Below are positions 26,940-40,700 of a stretch of 64,000 nucleotides of DNA, piece by piece. Within the stretch, counting starts at the first letter, position 1; the number at the start of each line of letters is the position of its first letter. The translations under genes and the position numbers were made by a program. Source of the stretch: Scortum barcoo (lineage: Eukaryota > Chordata > Actinopteri > Centrarchiformes > Terapontidae); contig CM041531.1 of assembly GCA_023238725.1 (NCBI GenBank), positions 6,775,113-6,839,112 on the forward strand, written 5' to 3'. The notes under the pieces are model-generated. The model was not told where the DNA came from and searched no databases. It saw nothing but the letters and a program-made list of their open reading frames with translations.

Positions 26940-27201
26940 CTCTCATCTCAAATCCCCACCTCTCTGTCTGCGCATCAGTGTGCACACATTGCATGTGCAG
27001 TGTGTTTGTTTAGGGTGCAAAGGGGGAGGTGATTTCTATACCTTCGAGCTGGAGAGGAGGAGGAAGCTGCTGTAACACCTGAATGATTTCTCTCAAACAC
27101 CCTGCAAATCTGCTCTAATTCTACGCACACTTGAAGGAAATCAATATTTACTCCAAGTGCAGGAAAAGCCCACATTTTTAAAGCAGACAAGAGCTTCACA
27201 G
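26940..27201 (+). promoter_or_regulatory. slc1a2: Candidate slc1a2 promoter and noncoding first exon
   Basis: A GC-richer stretch (GGGGGAGG, GAGGAGGAGGAAG) ends in a near-perfect donor, TTCACAG|GTAAGTA, at 27201/27202. It contains a short upstream ORF but no frame leading to the main ATG. It lies 10.6 kb before the first coding exon, compatible with the long first introns of this gene in vertebrates. The evidence is the donor and composition only. Confidence 0.25.
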
Positions 27202-29788
27202 GTAAGTACATTTCATTCAAGGATGCTAGAGGTAGATACACAATCATTTTCTTTTAAGAACATTTGAGGATGCATGAAACTGGCAAACAGTCGTGTCATT
27301 TCAAACATAAAGGTGAAGAATTCTGCTTGGGATATGGATGATTCCCCTCAAGGTGAACAAAGCTTTATCCTCTCTCGTGTCATTCAGCATGGTGGTGCTG
27401 AGGATGGTTAGTAAGTTTGACATATTTTGCATGATGTAGATGCTGTTGCAATATATTTTGGAACTGTGACCCAGTTCTAAACATACCTGAATATAATGGT
27501 TGGTGCTGCACTTGGTTGTATGCCCATTCCTACACCTAAGTGGATGGGTCATTGTACAGTAGGTCAAGCCAGGATACCAGCAAAATGTCCACCAATGAAA
27601 ACCATCAGAGTCTTCAAATAAGCTGAGTTTGTCTTAAAATGCTGAAAAAAACCTATAAACTGTTAGCAAATTAAAAGATTAATGACTTTACATTTCAGGA
27701 CAAGAACAAGTCAACTCATGCATTTTATGGAAGTGACAGTTTCTTAAAGCAATGCAAAACTCCTGGCCCTGGGCCACATGTGCATCATTAGAGATATGGC
27801 GTTCTCTGAGCCTCACTCCCACCACACTCCCTGACTCGAGACAAGGCTGCAAGAGGATGAAGTTCAAAAGAATCGCCCGAAGGGTGAAATCCTGAGCAAA
27901 ATTAACTAGATGGGTTGCACATCAGACAGTTTCTTCTTTTTTTATGCCTCTTGTTAAGAAACGTGACTGCAGACATAATCACATCTTCTTTTGACACAGT
28001 ATAAATAGCAGTATATACAGTATAAAAACAATGCAGTTTGCACATCTCAACTTGTGGCTATGCATTGCACTTACAGAAGGATTACATTGTACTTAGAGAG
28101 TCAGAGTCTCTAAGACAACACAGTGGATCTTTGTCATTGCACTTGTTTAGCTATCACACAGTTACTCTTCAAATAACCAAAAAACATACTTACGTATTTG
28201 ATTTTTGCACAGTTAATTACCAAATTAAATCGGCGTTTGCAGTAAGCAGGCAGTTTACTGTGCTGTCACAAAATCACATGCCGTCCTGTAAAATATTCTT
28301 AAAGGCTGACGGCTCCTCTTATTCACTTGTGCATCAAAGAAACTTGACAGCATCACACCAGCAACCTATATATATTGTCACTAAAAAGATCAATATTTAC
28401 CTGTTAAAATAACTCCTTGTTCCTACACAGTACTTGTATGTGATCATTGGGTTTCATTGATTCACATAATATATATATAAATAGATGAAAAACTCAGAAT
28501 TACAGAGGGAGAAGGAGGTGCAATCAGTGACTCAGAAAAATCTATTAAAACTTAAATTCCAAATAAAGAAGGCAATTTAATAGCTACTTAATATGTCTAA
28601 CAGTTACAGTCATTTTAATATGAGTTTGACTGTACACCACCGAAGGATTAAAATGGTGTGTTACTCACTGTATTTCACTGTCTATTCAGCAATAACATTC
28701 TTATTTTCGTAGAAATAATGGTGAAGTCTTTTATAATCTAATGGAACAGCTCACACTTGGAGCATCTCAGTGTCAGTGTCATATCCTCTTTGTGAAGTTG
28801 CGAGCTGTCCAAACTTTCCAAACAGGCTAGCTAACAAGACACAGCATGAAAATGAGATTTTGGAGCCACTGAAAGATGTACTTTTTTTTTTTGGGTCAAT
28901 CATAGCTGGTTCTCTCAGCCTCCAGCTAAGCTAGCCCAAACACTTCCTGCAAGAAGCTTTTGCATGCATAGAGATGGAAATAGATATCAATCTTCGCTCG
29001 TAACTGCCAATAAGGCGGCAAACAAGACCATCATCCTATCTGCTCAGTTAGCTTTAATATGCCTTACTCTGTGCAAGGAAGGACAAGAAGACTTGAAATG
29101 AGTCTGAGTAGAAACGGTATTTCCTTTTCAACTCCATTTTCAAGTGGAGGGCATGATGGCAGAGCAAGTCAAGAGGTGCTCATCCGATCTGAAATGTTTT
29201 AATTGTACATTTCCTGCATAAGTAAGAGTGGTTAACTCTCATAATCAGGAGCTGGTGCTGAGCTCTGGCTTAGAGCCAGCTGAAATCCTGCTCTTACAAG
29301 ACAGGCATAATTAAAATCATCATTGAAACTGGATCATCAGCCGTGCTTCATGGCTCTGTGATGCAAAACAGGGTTGCTATTAGCTGTGACAACACTGTGT
29401 GTATAACTTATCCTGATACATGCATCCACGTGTTGCTCTTTTGAAAGTGGATTTTATATCTTCATTGAAAGACTTTATAACCCCTTTTTTTCTATATTCT
29501 TATTTACATTTTTATTTACAGTTGGATTTTAACGTTTGAGCTGACTGCCAAAAATGGTTTGGGATATTTTTTCTTTAAAGTTAAAACACATTTAAGCAAG
29601 ATTGATTTCTCTAATCTGTGCCAAAACTGTTTGCTGGCATTTAATGGAAATTTTATTTCATACAGTTATATATGACTAGCTTTACCCCTGAGGTGAGGTG
29701 AGGAGAATTCCAGAGAGTATTTGTGATTCACTGATTCATTAATTCATTCACTCACTCAATATTGCAGCGCGTCTTTTTTCCTTTTCAG

Positions 29789-29865
29789 TGAGGTTGAAGC
29801 CATGAGGGGAAGCCATGCAAACACACCTTTGCTCCTCCTTGGAACTCAGATAGGCCAGACACAAA
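29789..29865 (+). other. Candidate small 5' exon of slc1a2
   Basis: A strong acceptor (cttttttccttttcag) is followed 77 nt later by AAA|GTACGT. The piece has two ATGs, neither in frame with the transporter when joined at 37783, so it would act as 5'UTR with upstream ORFs. Chance occurrence of such a pair is common in 12 kb. Confidence 0.18.
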
Positions 29866-32800
29866 GTACGTATTTGCAGGAATATTTTGCTTCAGGTCTT
29901 TGGTGGAACTTGAGTTGATTCCAATTTGGCAAAAAGGCAAAACATCACCACCGTCATTTCACGCACTGTTGCTTCAACCTCTCATGTGGTTCCCTGCTCA
30001 CGTAAACTCTCTTATCTTAGTTTAAAGTTTAAAGTTTGGCTGAGGTGTCTTCAGAAGTTAAAGTGTGGTATAGTTTAGTCTGTGGCAAATGTTTAAATTT
30101 ACACACACACCCGCTGACGGTAATTATTGTGTTGTGACCTTTCGATCCTGAAATTTCGCTGTGTGGGTTGCGTTGCCTGCCTACCACAAACAACAGCTTT
30201 TTAACCTGAAAACTGCAGCACATCAAAATTCCTCATTTGCACTGCGAAGCACAGAAGATAAGTGGAAATTATTATTGGCGCTTTACATAAATGGCAACTT
30301 TTATAATTGTTTGAACTGTGAGCAAAATGAGGATATATTCTCAGTCTGATAATATTAGATCGTATCATTTTAAATTAAAGAGAGATAATATTCACGATGG
30401 AGATTTCTAAACTGGCAGTGAGGCATATAACTGATTTGAGAGCATTACCCTAAAAGTGTTGACAGTTTGACACTTTGACACATGGAAACATCAGAAAAGC
30501 CCTTTAAAGCTCATTGTTTCTGGCCCATTATCGCCGCTTTACCGACTGACTGACCCTGGGTTGTGGTATCCTTAGACTAAATCTCTGCACGGTTAATGCA
30601 CTACAGCAACCACATGTCCACGTTATGTAACAGGGGGGTTAGAGCATGCTGAGAGTAGTTCTTTTTATCTCGTATTTCCATTATGTCCAAGGTGTAAACA
30701 CCTGTTGGGTAAACTGGACGGTTCTATAATTGAGAGCGTACACATGTAAAAACAGGAATAATACTGGGACGTTGAACTTTAGTGATTTCACCAACACAAC
30801 TTTAAAGCTTAGAGGTGGTGCTCAGACAGAAAACACAAAGTGACAGCTAGGCCCCTCTGGGCGTGTTGGTTAGCTTAACCCCAAGCTAAGATAGATGACC
30901 TGTACATGTGAGAGTCGAGTTTCATGTGACTGTACCAACACAAGATTGATTATTGTGAGGTTTTAGTGATGAGGGGCTGTGTGATTTCTGTCCTTTAGTG
31001 TTCACTTTAATTCATTTGTTCAGCTGATGTCAGTATAACAATAGTAAATCAATAGAGATGATCAATTGCTGCTGAATCTGTTTGTGCTGTTTTCATCTAG
31101 ATTCTGTTGTTTTGTGTCACAAGTTTTTTGTTTGTTTTTTCCCTTTTTATGTCACTTCAGCCAGTTACATATGGATTTTCACTCTCTCCTGGCCAGCAGT
31201 AGCAGGATATTTCAGGCAGTGTGTATATTTACAGAATTTCCCAAAGTCTTTGTCTGAGTGTGTTAAAATAACACTGTTAAGACTAACACCTTGGCCAAAC
31301 AAAGTAAATGTGGTACCTGTAGGTGTTCCTGTAGGTTTTTTGATGATTCAGGGGTTGCTTATGCCTCGACTATTCCTCACAGTGACTACCAATAATGTGG
31401 CTCTGACTTGGAAATTGTGGGGTATTTCATCCTCAGCTGATTGCATAAGAAATGTGGCATGGGCTGTATGAAGAGACAGGCGCCTGCCCACCACATGCAT
31501 TATTTGAGGTCATGCACTGCATCGACACGAGATGGAGAAAGTATCGGGCATTTGTGCACTTCTGTCAGTTCTGGTGGTCTTTCTTTCCCCGGAAACTTAA
31601 TTTACTGTTAAAATTTCTTTTTCTCAAAAATGTTCACATTTGACTACCTGAAGTGTTTGTGCATTCGTGGCAAACAATACAAAATGATGAAATAAGGAAA
31701 TGGGAATATCTTAGAAACACTGACAATACAATTTCAAACACAGGAGAACACTGGAAAAGGGAATCTTTTGTCAGAAGTACACCTTGTGACTGAAAGGTGC
31801 TTCACATTCAACAAACAGTGTTGAAAATGATCATTGTGTTCACCAAAACCACTGAGAAACTCAATAAACAGAGAACAGCTTCAACAAATTGGTATATAAC
31901 GCAAGGACATTATATTCTAAGGCTAAATTCTACTGTAGTGTTTTGCTTTGTCCATCTGATGTTTCACTCAAGGATTTTTATTTTTCTCTTTTTTGTTTTC
32001 CACTAATTTAAATGAATGAAACAACATAAATTTGCCATAAATGCCATAAATTGAGACCTGGGAGATTCAATGACAGTGACAACAACAGCTAACTCTGATA
32101 GAAAATGTTTAGCTTGCCTTCTTTACATATACATCATGTCATGCGAGGGTGTGCGACAGGATATGACATCACGCCCTTCAAGCAAGTTGAAAGTGAGACG
32201 TGCATGTCACGTGTTGAGCTGATATGGTTTTCTTGTCCCGGTTATCCTTTGACGTGTGGATGTGGCTTATTATCAGGGGAAAGGTATAAATAATGTTATA
32301 CAGCGACTAAGTGGTTTCACTTGTTACCGTCACATCAAAATATTTTTGATTCCTTTACTGTGTTACCAGGCAGAAACAAAAGTCAGTTGAATTCATGAAT
32401 GAATGAATCTTGCATTCTTTTGTTTTTTTGTTTTTTTTTAATCAATAGAAATAGTTTACACACATGGACATTTTGGACTCAGCCTTCCTTGTCAGCTGTG
32501 TGTGTATGTGTGTTCAGTCGGTGCCTAAAATCTTGACTACATTGACCCCAGTTCCACCACTTAATGATCCTTTGCTCTTGATTTATGGAGCCACTGAACC
32601 TGCAAAATGTTGTAAAAGTAAAAAAAATATGAATGAACACATGTTACAGAGTCTGTTATCTCCATATTTCCTCTCTGATCTTTTAACCAACTAATTGGAG
32701 CTTAAAGGGAAAAATATAAAATTGCACTAATTTAATTAATCAAAAATGTTACATTTTAATAAAAATACTGTATTTTTGATTTAAGTCACATCTTTGTATT

Positions 32801-35800
32801 ACATCTTGTCGATTGTGGGGCTTTTTGGAGTTATGCAGCTATTGATTTTTAGAAAAGATATCACACAAACAATTTTACACCTCAATCACAGATCAACATT
32901 GCTGACTTTTTATCCGCTCATCACTGTTATTTGCACTTATATATTATCTGAAGGCCTTGAAAAGAGCCACTTTCAGGATCCACCTCGCTTTTCTGATTTG
33001 TGTAAATTTTTTCAAAGATATCACAGCTGCAGACTTGTTCTCTGAGTGCGTCTGATCCACCTCAGTGTGTATGTGTGCTGGATTAGGATGGCTCAGAACA
33101 GATTAGTTAATTATAGACACCTGCTGTCTAAGCGTGGCGTGCGTTGTCAGGTGTTGCAGCATGAGGTCGGCTCGGTGCTGAGGGGAGAAAAAGGCGGAGC
33201 CAGGTGTGGAACTGCATGGGCGAATGCTTTGCCATGTGCTCTTAGATTGTCTCTCTTCTCCCAGTCCAAGCTCTGAGAGCAGATCAGTAATGGGAATCTT
33301 CACACACACACACGCTTCACACATTCAAGGCATCAGGTCAGCTGGAGTTCCACTCTCCTTTGATTCAAACCAAGCAAATCTTTGATTCCCACATCAAAGG
33401 GTAAAGTAGTAACGCGACTGAGCTGTCATACATTTTTAACAAAATTATACTGCGGCTAAGAATGAATGAGCCCTTCATAAGAGAGTGCACAGCATCATGA
33501 CTGACCAATAATAAGAGAGCAAATAGGAGCATGACGGCTCTCACAGTGTCAAAATGGCTCCAGTGGTGTCACACACAAACACCTTGGCAATCATCCTGTC
33601 CATATTAAAAACAAAAAAAAAAAAAAAACCTCATCCTAAAACAGCATTAAGGAAATATGGCGCCATGGCAACACCATCACAATGGCTGCATGTACGACAG
33701 CAGTGCCACTCTGTGAAACTAAAAGAAGCCACGGTCACCAGCTTCCAGGAAGAGTATAATAGCGCTAAACAGCTGCAAATCCCTCAAATCAAGACCTAAT
33801 GTGCTAATGTTGCTCCTGCGCTATGTTTCTGCTGAAAGAAAGAGCCACATCATTGGAAAACAACAAACATCATGACAAGTTTGTATTCGCCTTTGTGTGC
33901 TTTTTAGTTTTTCACCCAAATCATTAAGTCATCTCCATTGATTCGATGCTGGTTTAAACTGAGGAAGAGAACTGACAAAAGCCACTCGCGTGCCAAGGCC
34001 TCCATTAAAATCAGCATGAGAACAGAAATCTCATCCAAATGTAAACCATAGTTGATGTCTGATTAAATACTTAAAAATGTGTCAAGGAAACAGCTGCAAT
34101 CAGTGTTTTTTTGTGCATTTTGCTCTCTTAATCAACTTTCATTCTGCTAAATGAGGTCCCCCTCAAGCCTTTTGCTTCTTAATATGGAAGATATTGTTTA
34201 CCGTGAACTTGACATTGATTCATTAATTAGTCTGTGCCTTTCCCTGCTTCTCCGGTTCAGACATTAATAAAGAAAGTGCAACCCATTTAACATAACAAAT
34301 ATATCATTTAATTTTCAACAAGCTCGGAGACCAAGTCGTTTTTAAAAATGACCCCCATGGTGGCACAGATGAACAGTTCGGTCAGCCATTAGAAAGCGCG
34401 CTACTCGACACAGATTAATAACAGGAAAGCCACATTGAAAGTTTCCATTTTCTCCCTTTAAATGTTAAATGAAAAGTTGTCGGTAGAGTCAATGAGTGGT
34501 GCGCAGCCTTGGTGACACGAGATGTCACACCTATCCATCATGACACCCCCTCTGTGTTAGAGCTTAATCGCAGGTTGCAGCTCCTGACAGCATCGCGGTG
34601 ATTGTAGTCAGCCAAGGTCTAATTGAACCTCTGAAAGGTCAGGACGAAATAAAAGCCCCTCAAACCATGCACTTACTAAGTGTCTGCAAGCAAGTGCATG
34701 CTTGAAGAATTGTCCTGATGAATACATACTGCAGTAATTGTTATCTTTTTTTTTTCCTGAAATTTTTGAAGCCTAATCTAACAAGCTGTTTGAAGTATCC
34801 CCACACAATTTGTATTTTCAGTGAAGTGGGACCCTGTCAAAGCTCTCAGCACTTATTCGTACCCATTAAGAATTTTTTGAGACTTGATCTCTTAGGATAT
34901 CCAAGACCAATCCAAGAAATAATAATAAAAAAAAAACACTGAAAGGGAAAGTAAACAAATACAAATAAGCAAACAAACTAACAAAGCAAAACAATCAATA
35001 AGACACCAACGAGGATTTTCACTCCCTTGCTAATCTTAGCCGCTTGACTCCACCCTTCCTGTCTGGGAGACTCCTGTCAGACCTCCAGGTTAGTCAGTCT
35101 ACCTTTACACGCCTCCCTGCAGCTGAATGAGCAGGCATCTGTGACTGTGGATATACATCGAATGCTGAGGAAGTGATCTGCAGATTTTTTTTTTTCTTTT
35201 AAGGAGTGAAGAGGCCCTTCCTGAGGGGATAAAACACTTTTTGGAGGTTCTGACTGGATTTACTAATGCACAAGCCATGACCTTGTTATTTTCCTCACTG
35301 GCACCAATGGCTGCATAGTTGCTCTCCACAAATATAATCTCAAACCCAAGCAGCATACAACACAACTGGTAAGCATCATTAGTGGCACATAGTGATGTTG
35401 AGTCATTGAAACTTTGGCTGTTCAGCGGTTCTTGTGCAGATTTACTCAGAAAAGCTCACAGGTGAAATAATATCTGTGTGTCCATAAATAGTTGCCGTGA
35501 GTTTTACATTTGTAGTAATCCTGATGATGATTCATTGATATGTGTGTGATGTTCCTCACAATCTTTTGTCATTGCTTTAAACGTAGCCCATGACCTCTGT
35601 CCTGTTCTGCCATTCAATCCTTTTGCATCAGCCTCACAGCAAGAGATCTTGATAGAGTGTGTCTTCTGTGATTTTTAATGGTAATAGCTTGCATTGCATA
35701 AAAAATCCTCCACTTTTTATGGGGTTTTTTTGTTTGTTTGGTATCAAACTATCTAATACTACTTCCTTGTGTGGAGTTTTTGGTCTTAAATGATCTGCCC

Positions 35801-37792
35801 ATTGCCTTCACTGTACCTAGCTGTAGAAAAACTAAAAGAAATTTGGTCTGAACACTGAAGTTTGGTATTTCAAATTAGTAATCTCCTGCATAACAGTAGT
35901 CAGGCAGGATGGTGACACCTTGACTTTTCCTGGGAAGCCCCTTTTCTGTTACATAACTCAATCACTTGTGCGCTGGTGGTGCTAATTTTATCCTCTTTAA
36001 AAGGCTTAAGTCTCATTAATGCTAGAGCACAGTGTATCAGACAGGCGTGATTGACTTGGCTGTTGTTCCATCCTCACCTGAAATGTTCCCTGTTCGCTTT
36101 CATGTCTTGCACAGAAGGTAATTCAAACACTGAACTATCACACATGTCACAGGATGTGGGAAATAAAGCAGATGATGCTTCTATAATGCCTAATTAAAGC
36201 TTATTCTCCTCTCCGTTTTATGGGTAATCTTGAAGGAAAGTGTTTTTTTTTTTCTTTTCTGGAAGAAACCTTTCACTTAATTCACAGCCTTTGCCGAGAG
36301 ATACTTTAATATTTCTGCATTTTATTTGCAGCCAGCATAAATACTCCAGGTGTTCAAATCATGAAGGTCAAGTGTCCAAATGACACGAGCATCCACTGTT
36401 ACATAACTGTGCACGTCTGTGATCTACAGAGGATTTAGAGGGTGCGCAGGGTAGAGCTGATCTTTAAGTCAAAGAGGCTTTACGCCAGACCACAACAAAC
36501 CTGAGATACGTGTTGCTTCATGATGACATGATGAGGCAGTAAGATTAAGGAAGTGATCGTAGGGTGGATGGGATTACAATCTGAAAGGAACATTTCTAAA
36601 CAATGAAATTAACAAGTCCTGTAAACTTGGTAAAACACGAGTCCAAATAAATGACAACATAGCACAAATATTTATGGGTATACATAAAGAATTTGCCTGT
36701 AAAAAATCCCCTTTATGCAGGCATTTACAAAACTTTACACCCAGGTTTTGTTGCTCTTATATTTTATTCAACACAGGGATAGAACATCTGAAACAATCAT
36801 AAATTGCCACGCATAGACATCCAAGAGAAGCAGCAGAGGCAGAGGGGAGTACACAAGTAACAGCTGGTGTTTTGTTTATTCAAACTCATCCAGGAAAAAT
36901 GGAATAATTTGTTTTCTTGCAGATTATAAATGGGCTATTTATTGATTGTTTGGGAATGTCAGCCGCTAATTATGGAAGACCATCTGTAAACTTTGCATGC
37001 ATTCAGAATTCAGAGTGCAAATAATCAGTTGAATTCAATTATGTGTGCATATGCAACCCACTAATTATATGAATACCTTTTTTTTTTTGCATAATAATTT
37101 ATGCAATATTGTGATTTCAACCAGTATTGTGATTTTTTTCTAATCTCCTGGCTCTATAATGTCAACATAACATTCCTAGTCAATCACCAAACATCCTGTG
37201 AGTTGCTGTCTTGCCACTGCTCACTGTTGGCCCCGATGAATGTGTATGTCTCCTCCACTGCACGTTGTCTCATTTCTCAAGCTTATTTTTTTCACCTGTC
37301 ACCCAGAGAGCTAGAAAAGACAATATAGAGTGCATAAGATTCACATTATCCCCCAATATCCCAGCCCCACCTGTGAAACTTGACCAACTAATAGGTTTTG
37401 ATATTGCAGTAACAAGAACATGATCCCTCAATGCCTTCCTACCAAAAATCATTCAGCCACCTACAAACTCTTTTTGTAGTTTATGCATTATAAATGTGTG
37501 GCAGTGGGTGGCGGTGCATTTAGTTTACTATGTGCTTCATACTCAGTAATAATCCCTACTTCTCTTTCAAGTTGTAGATCCAGCTACACTCTTAATTTTA
37601 ATGTCACCCCACAGCTATTTTCAGCCTCCTGCAACATCATTTATCATCATTAACATAATTTTTGTTATTAAGCGCATCTGCTGGATCCTAATCAGAAAAA
37701 TAGAAAATGAATATGTAGTACAGAAAGTGCAAATTAAAAACCTGTTGTTTATAATCTCTTCTTCCGTCTTTACTTCTTTCAGTGCCAACAAA

Positions 37793-40700
37793 ATGCAGAA
37801 GCAAGTGGAGGTCAGGATGGACGAGAGCCACCTGGAGCCCAGAGTGGACACTCCCGATAGCGCATGTGGCAGTCTGTGCGATAAAATCATGAAGAACATG
37901 GTCCTCACCCTCACAATCCTCGGTAAGTTTTTTTGGTCCTCCTTCCACAATCCATCCATCCTCTGCTCCTGGCAGCAGTAATGCGTTAAAATCAGGTTAG
38001 ACTCTGGATAGGTTGTTAGTGCACTAACTGCACTGACACTAATCCAGGACTTTGTTGCTGACATGTAAAAGTGCAAACCTCTGAGTTACTGGTGCTGCCC
38101 AATGTGGAACCAAAACATCCTTCGTTCACAGCTTCTTTAGTCATGTTAAAATTTTATGCATTCAAAAGAAAAGGCGTTTAATGATAGTCCTACTGTCTCA
38201 TTAGACTGTGTTGAAATTACGCTGGAATAAACTGAACCGAGGAGCTACATTTGAACGTATTTGGTGTCATTATTTTATTGAAACATTAAGTGACTTTATC
38301 AAGTTTAAACCTCCATTTTTCACATATGTCGACAATTATCACAGTACCTGTAGGTGACACAATGGCCCGGTGACTCTCAGACAACTGGTTGCAATGTTCA
38401 TTAAGACTCTAATGAGCAAAATGTGACCTGGTTTATCTCAGATGTTGACATTCTTATTCAGACACTCATGGTTAGTATCTCATATCTCAGAGTCACGGGG
38501 CTTTGTGTTTGATTCGTGTTTTCTCTTCGGTTCAGGTGTGTTTCTGGGCTCCATTGCTGGAATGCTGCTGCGGCACATATCTCCTCTCCCTCCCGATGTT
38601 ATTATGATCATCGCCTTCCCTGGGGAGATCCTAATGAGGATGCTGAAGATGCTTATTTTGCCTCTTGTTGTTTCCAGTCTGGTCACAGGTGGGTGAGGTA
38701 CAGTAGCTGCTGCAAATGTTCCACTCAATTTGTCGCTGTCCTGAAAATGAGGTCACATGGCGCGACTTGTTGCTAGCTGGGAGCTGAGCTTCAACAGGAG
38801 AGAGAGTGGAGATGAGAGTCTTTTTTTTGTCTTTTTTTCAGGCAAACCGAAATATGTAAAATGCTCCTTTTGTGTACAGACAAGACCAGTGTGGAGGCTG
38901 GGAGACATGCAGACTGTTTTTTGAAAAACATAAACCTTTGGATAGTTCAGAAAAAGAAAACTATTCAGTATATAGACATACACCACTGCTGCTAGTTGTG
39001 TTGGCAAAATTTGCGCCGAAATATACATTTATGCAAAGTAAAGAGCATATGGTGGTCCTTGACTGGAATCCAGGAAAAACTTTATTCTGCTTTGCATCTC
39101 TGCTGTTTTAACAAGTTTGATTTAGGTTGTAATGTTGTTTAGGTCTGAAATACCTGTGGTTATAATTCCACATGAGATACTGTACAACTTTATCTTAAAA
39201 ACTGTGTAAAAATAATATCCCCCAATGGTCATTTAAAACTATTAATCAACACATAAAACTAACTTGCTTGATTAAAAAGACGATCCCTCAGCCACTTTTT
39301 AGCTCTGATGCATGAACTGTATAAGTACATAAAACAACATGATAACATGAGATAAATCATAATCACTTATCAGATACTCACCTGCATGTGTGATATTTTA
39401 CACGATGTGTACAGCAGCAAATGTGTGCAAACACATTTCTAATATTGCCTTTCCGCAACCTTTGGAGTGCACACAGCGTTTAGCAAGGCTTCCTTACCAA
39501 ATTAATCTTCAGTAAACATTTCATGTGTTGAAGACCGGGGTCCTCAAGTCAACAGGCAAACAGTGCTACAATTACTTACTGTCAAACTCAGTAATTGAAA
39601 ACGTCCAATTGTCTTGCTAAGCAAAAATGCGTAATTAAGTTGAGTTTCAGAGCATGTCATCTCATTTAGGAAGCAATTAATTTTTAATGTACAGCTACAG
39701 AATTTGTTTTTTCCAAAGTATATGCACAAAACATACTCAGAAAAAAAAGGTCACAATCACACCTTCACCTTTTATCCAAATGAGGTAAGTCTCATGTGTG
39801 GAGGCTGGTCTGATTGTAAGACTACTGGTCATGACTGGTTGGTGAGGGGAGCTGATCAACTTAATTATGATGAGTTATTTCATAACTAACTGGTGAAGAA
39901 GTCTGATATATGAATATATGTCTAATATTTAAGAATATCTACATTTATCACTATGTGTGATTTCTGCAGCATTATCCATGCAACTATGCACAATATATTT
40001 TAGGTTACCTTTTTAATATTGGAAGCTTACTCTGTTTTGATAAAACATACTTTGCCGACAGGACTTGCTGGTTTGGATGCCAAATCCAGTGGCCGGTTAG
40101 GCACCAGGGCCATGGTGTACTACATGTCAACGACGGTGATCGCAGCAGTCTTGGGAGTGATCCTGGTGCTGCTCATCCATCCCGGAAACCCCAAGCTTAG
40201 GGCTAATCTCGGACAGGGAAAGAAGAACGACGAGGTGTCAAGCGTGGACGCCTTCTTTGATCTCATCCGAAATCTTTTCCCAGAGAACTTGGTGCAGGCT
40301 TGCTTTCAGCAGGTAGGAGTCTCTCAGAGTTTTCACCCACAGTATAAAGTCTGAATCATATGTCAGGGATGCTCCAACTGTTTGTTCTTTTCTTTGCTCC
40401 TTGTCCAGATCCAGACAGTAACCACCAAGGTACCTGTGCCCACAAACAGAACCAAAGCGCCCCCACAGTTCACGGTCAAGAGGTCGCTCCAGTTCAAGAG
40501 TGGGATGAATGTCCTGGGTAGGTGAAAAGTTTGGAAACACACCCACTGCAGAACTGAAAAGAAATAGCAGTTGTTGGAGAAAAATACAAGACATTTTTTC
40601 ATTTTCAATTACATAAGAACTAGAAAACAGTCAGATAACAAATGCCTGCACCGGTGCTGCACAGAAGTGTAATCTACGTTAGGATCCAGATATTTCGCTT

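Larger units (their letters stand above)
25870..37782. other. pamr1-slc1a2 gap: 5' region and first intron of slc1a2
   Basis: There is no recognisable coding exon in nearly 12 kb. The first visible slc1a2 coding exon starts at a splice acceptor, so at least one upstream exon should lie here or be very small. The stretch therefore likely contains the slc1a2 promoter, 5' exon(s) and intron enhancers. Two exon-like candidates are listed separately. The rest is AT-rich DNA with no clear repeat structure. Confidence 0.5.

Noticed and set aside
33661..33799. ATGGCAACACCATCACAA as the missing first exon of slc1a2
   Set aside because: It begins with Met-Ala as expected but has no donor in the required phase nearby and the frame runs on to a stop.
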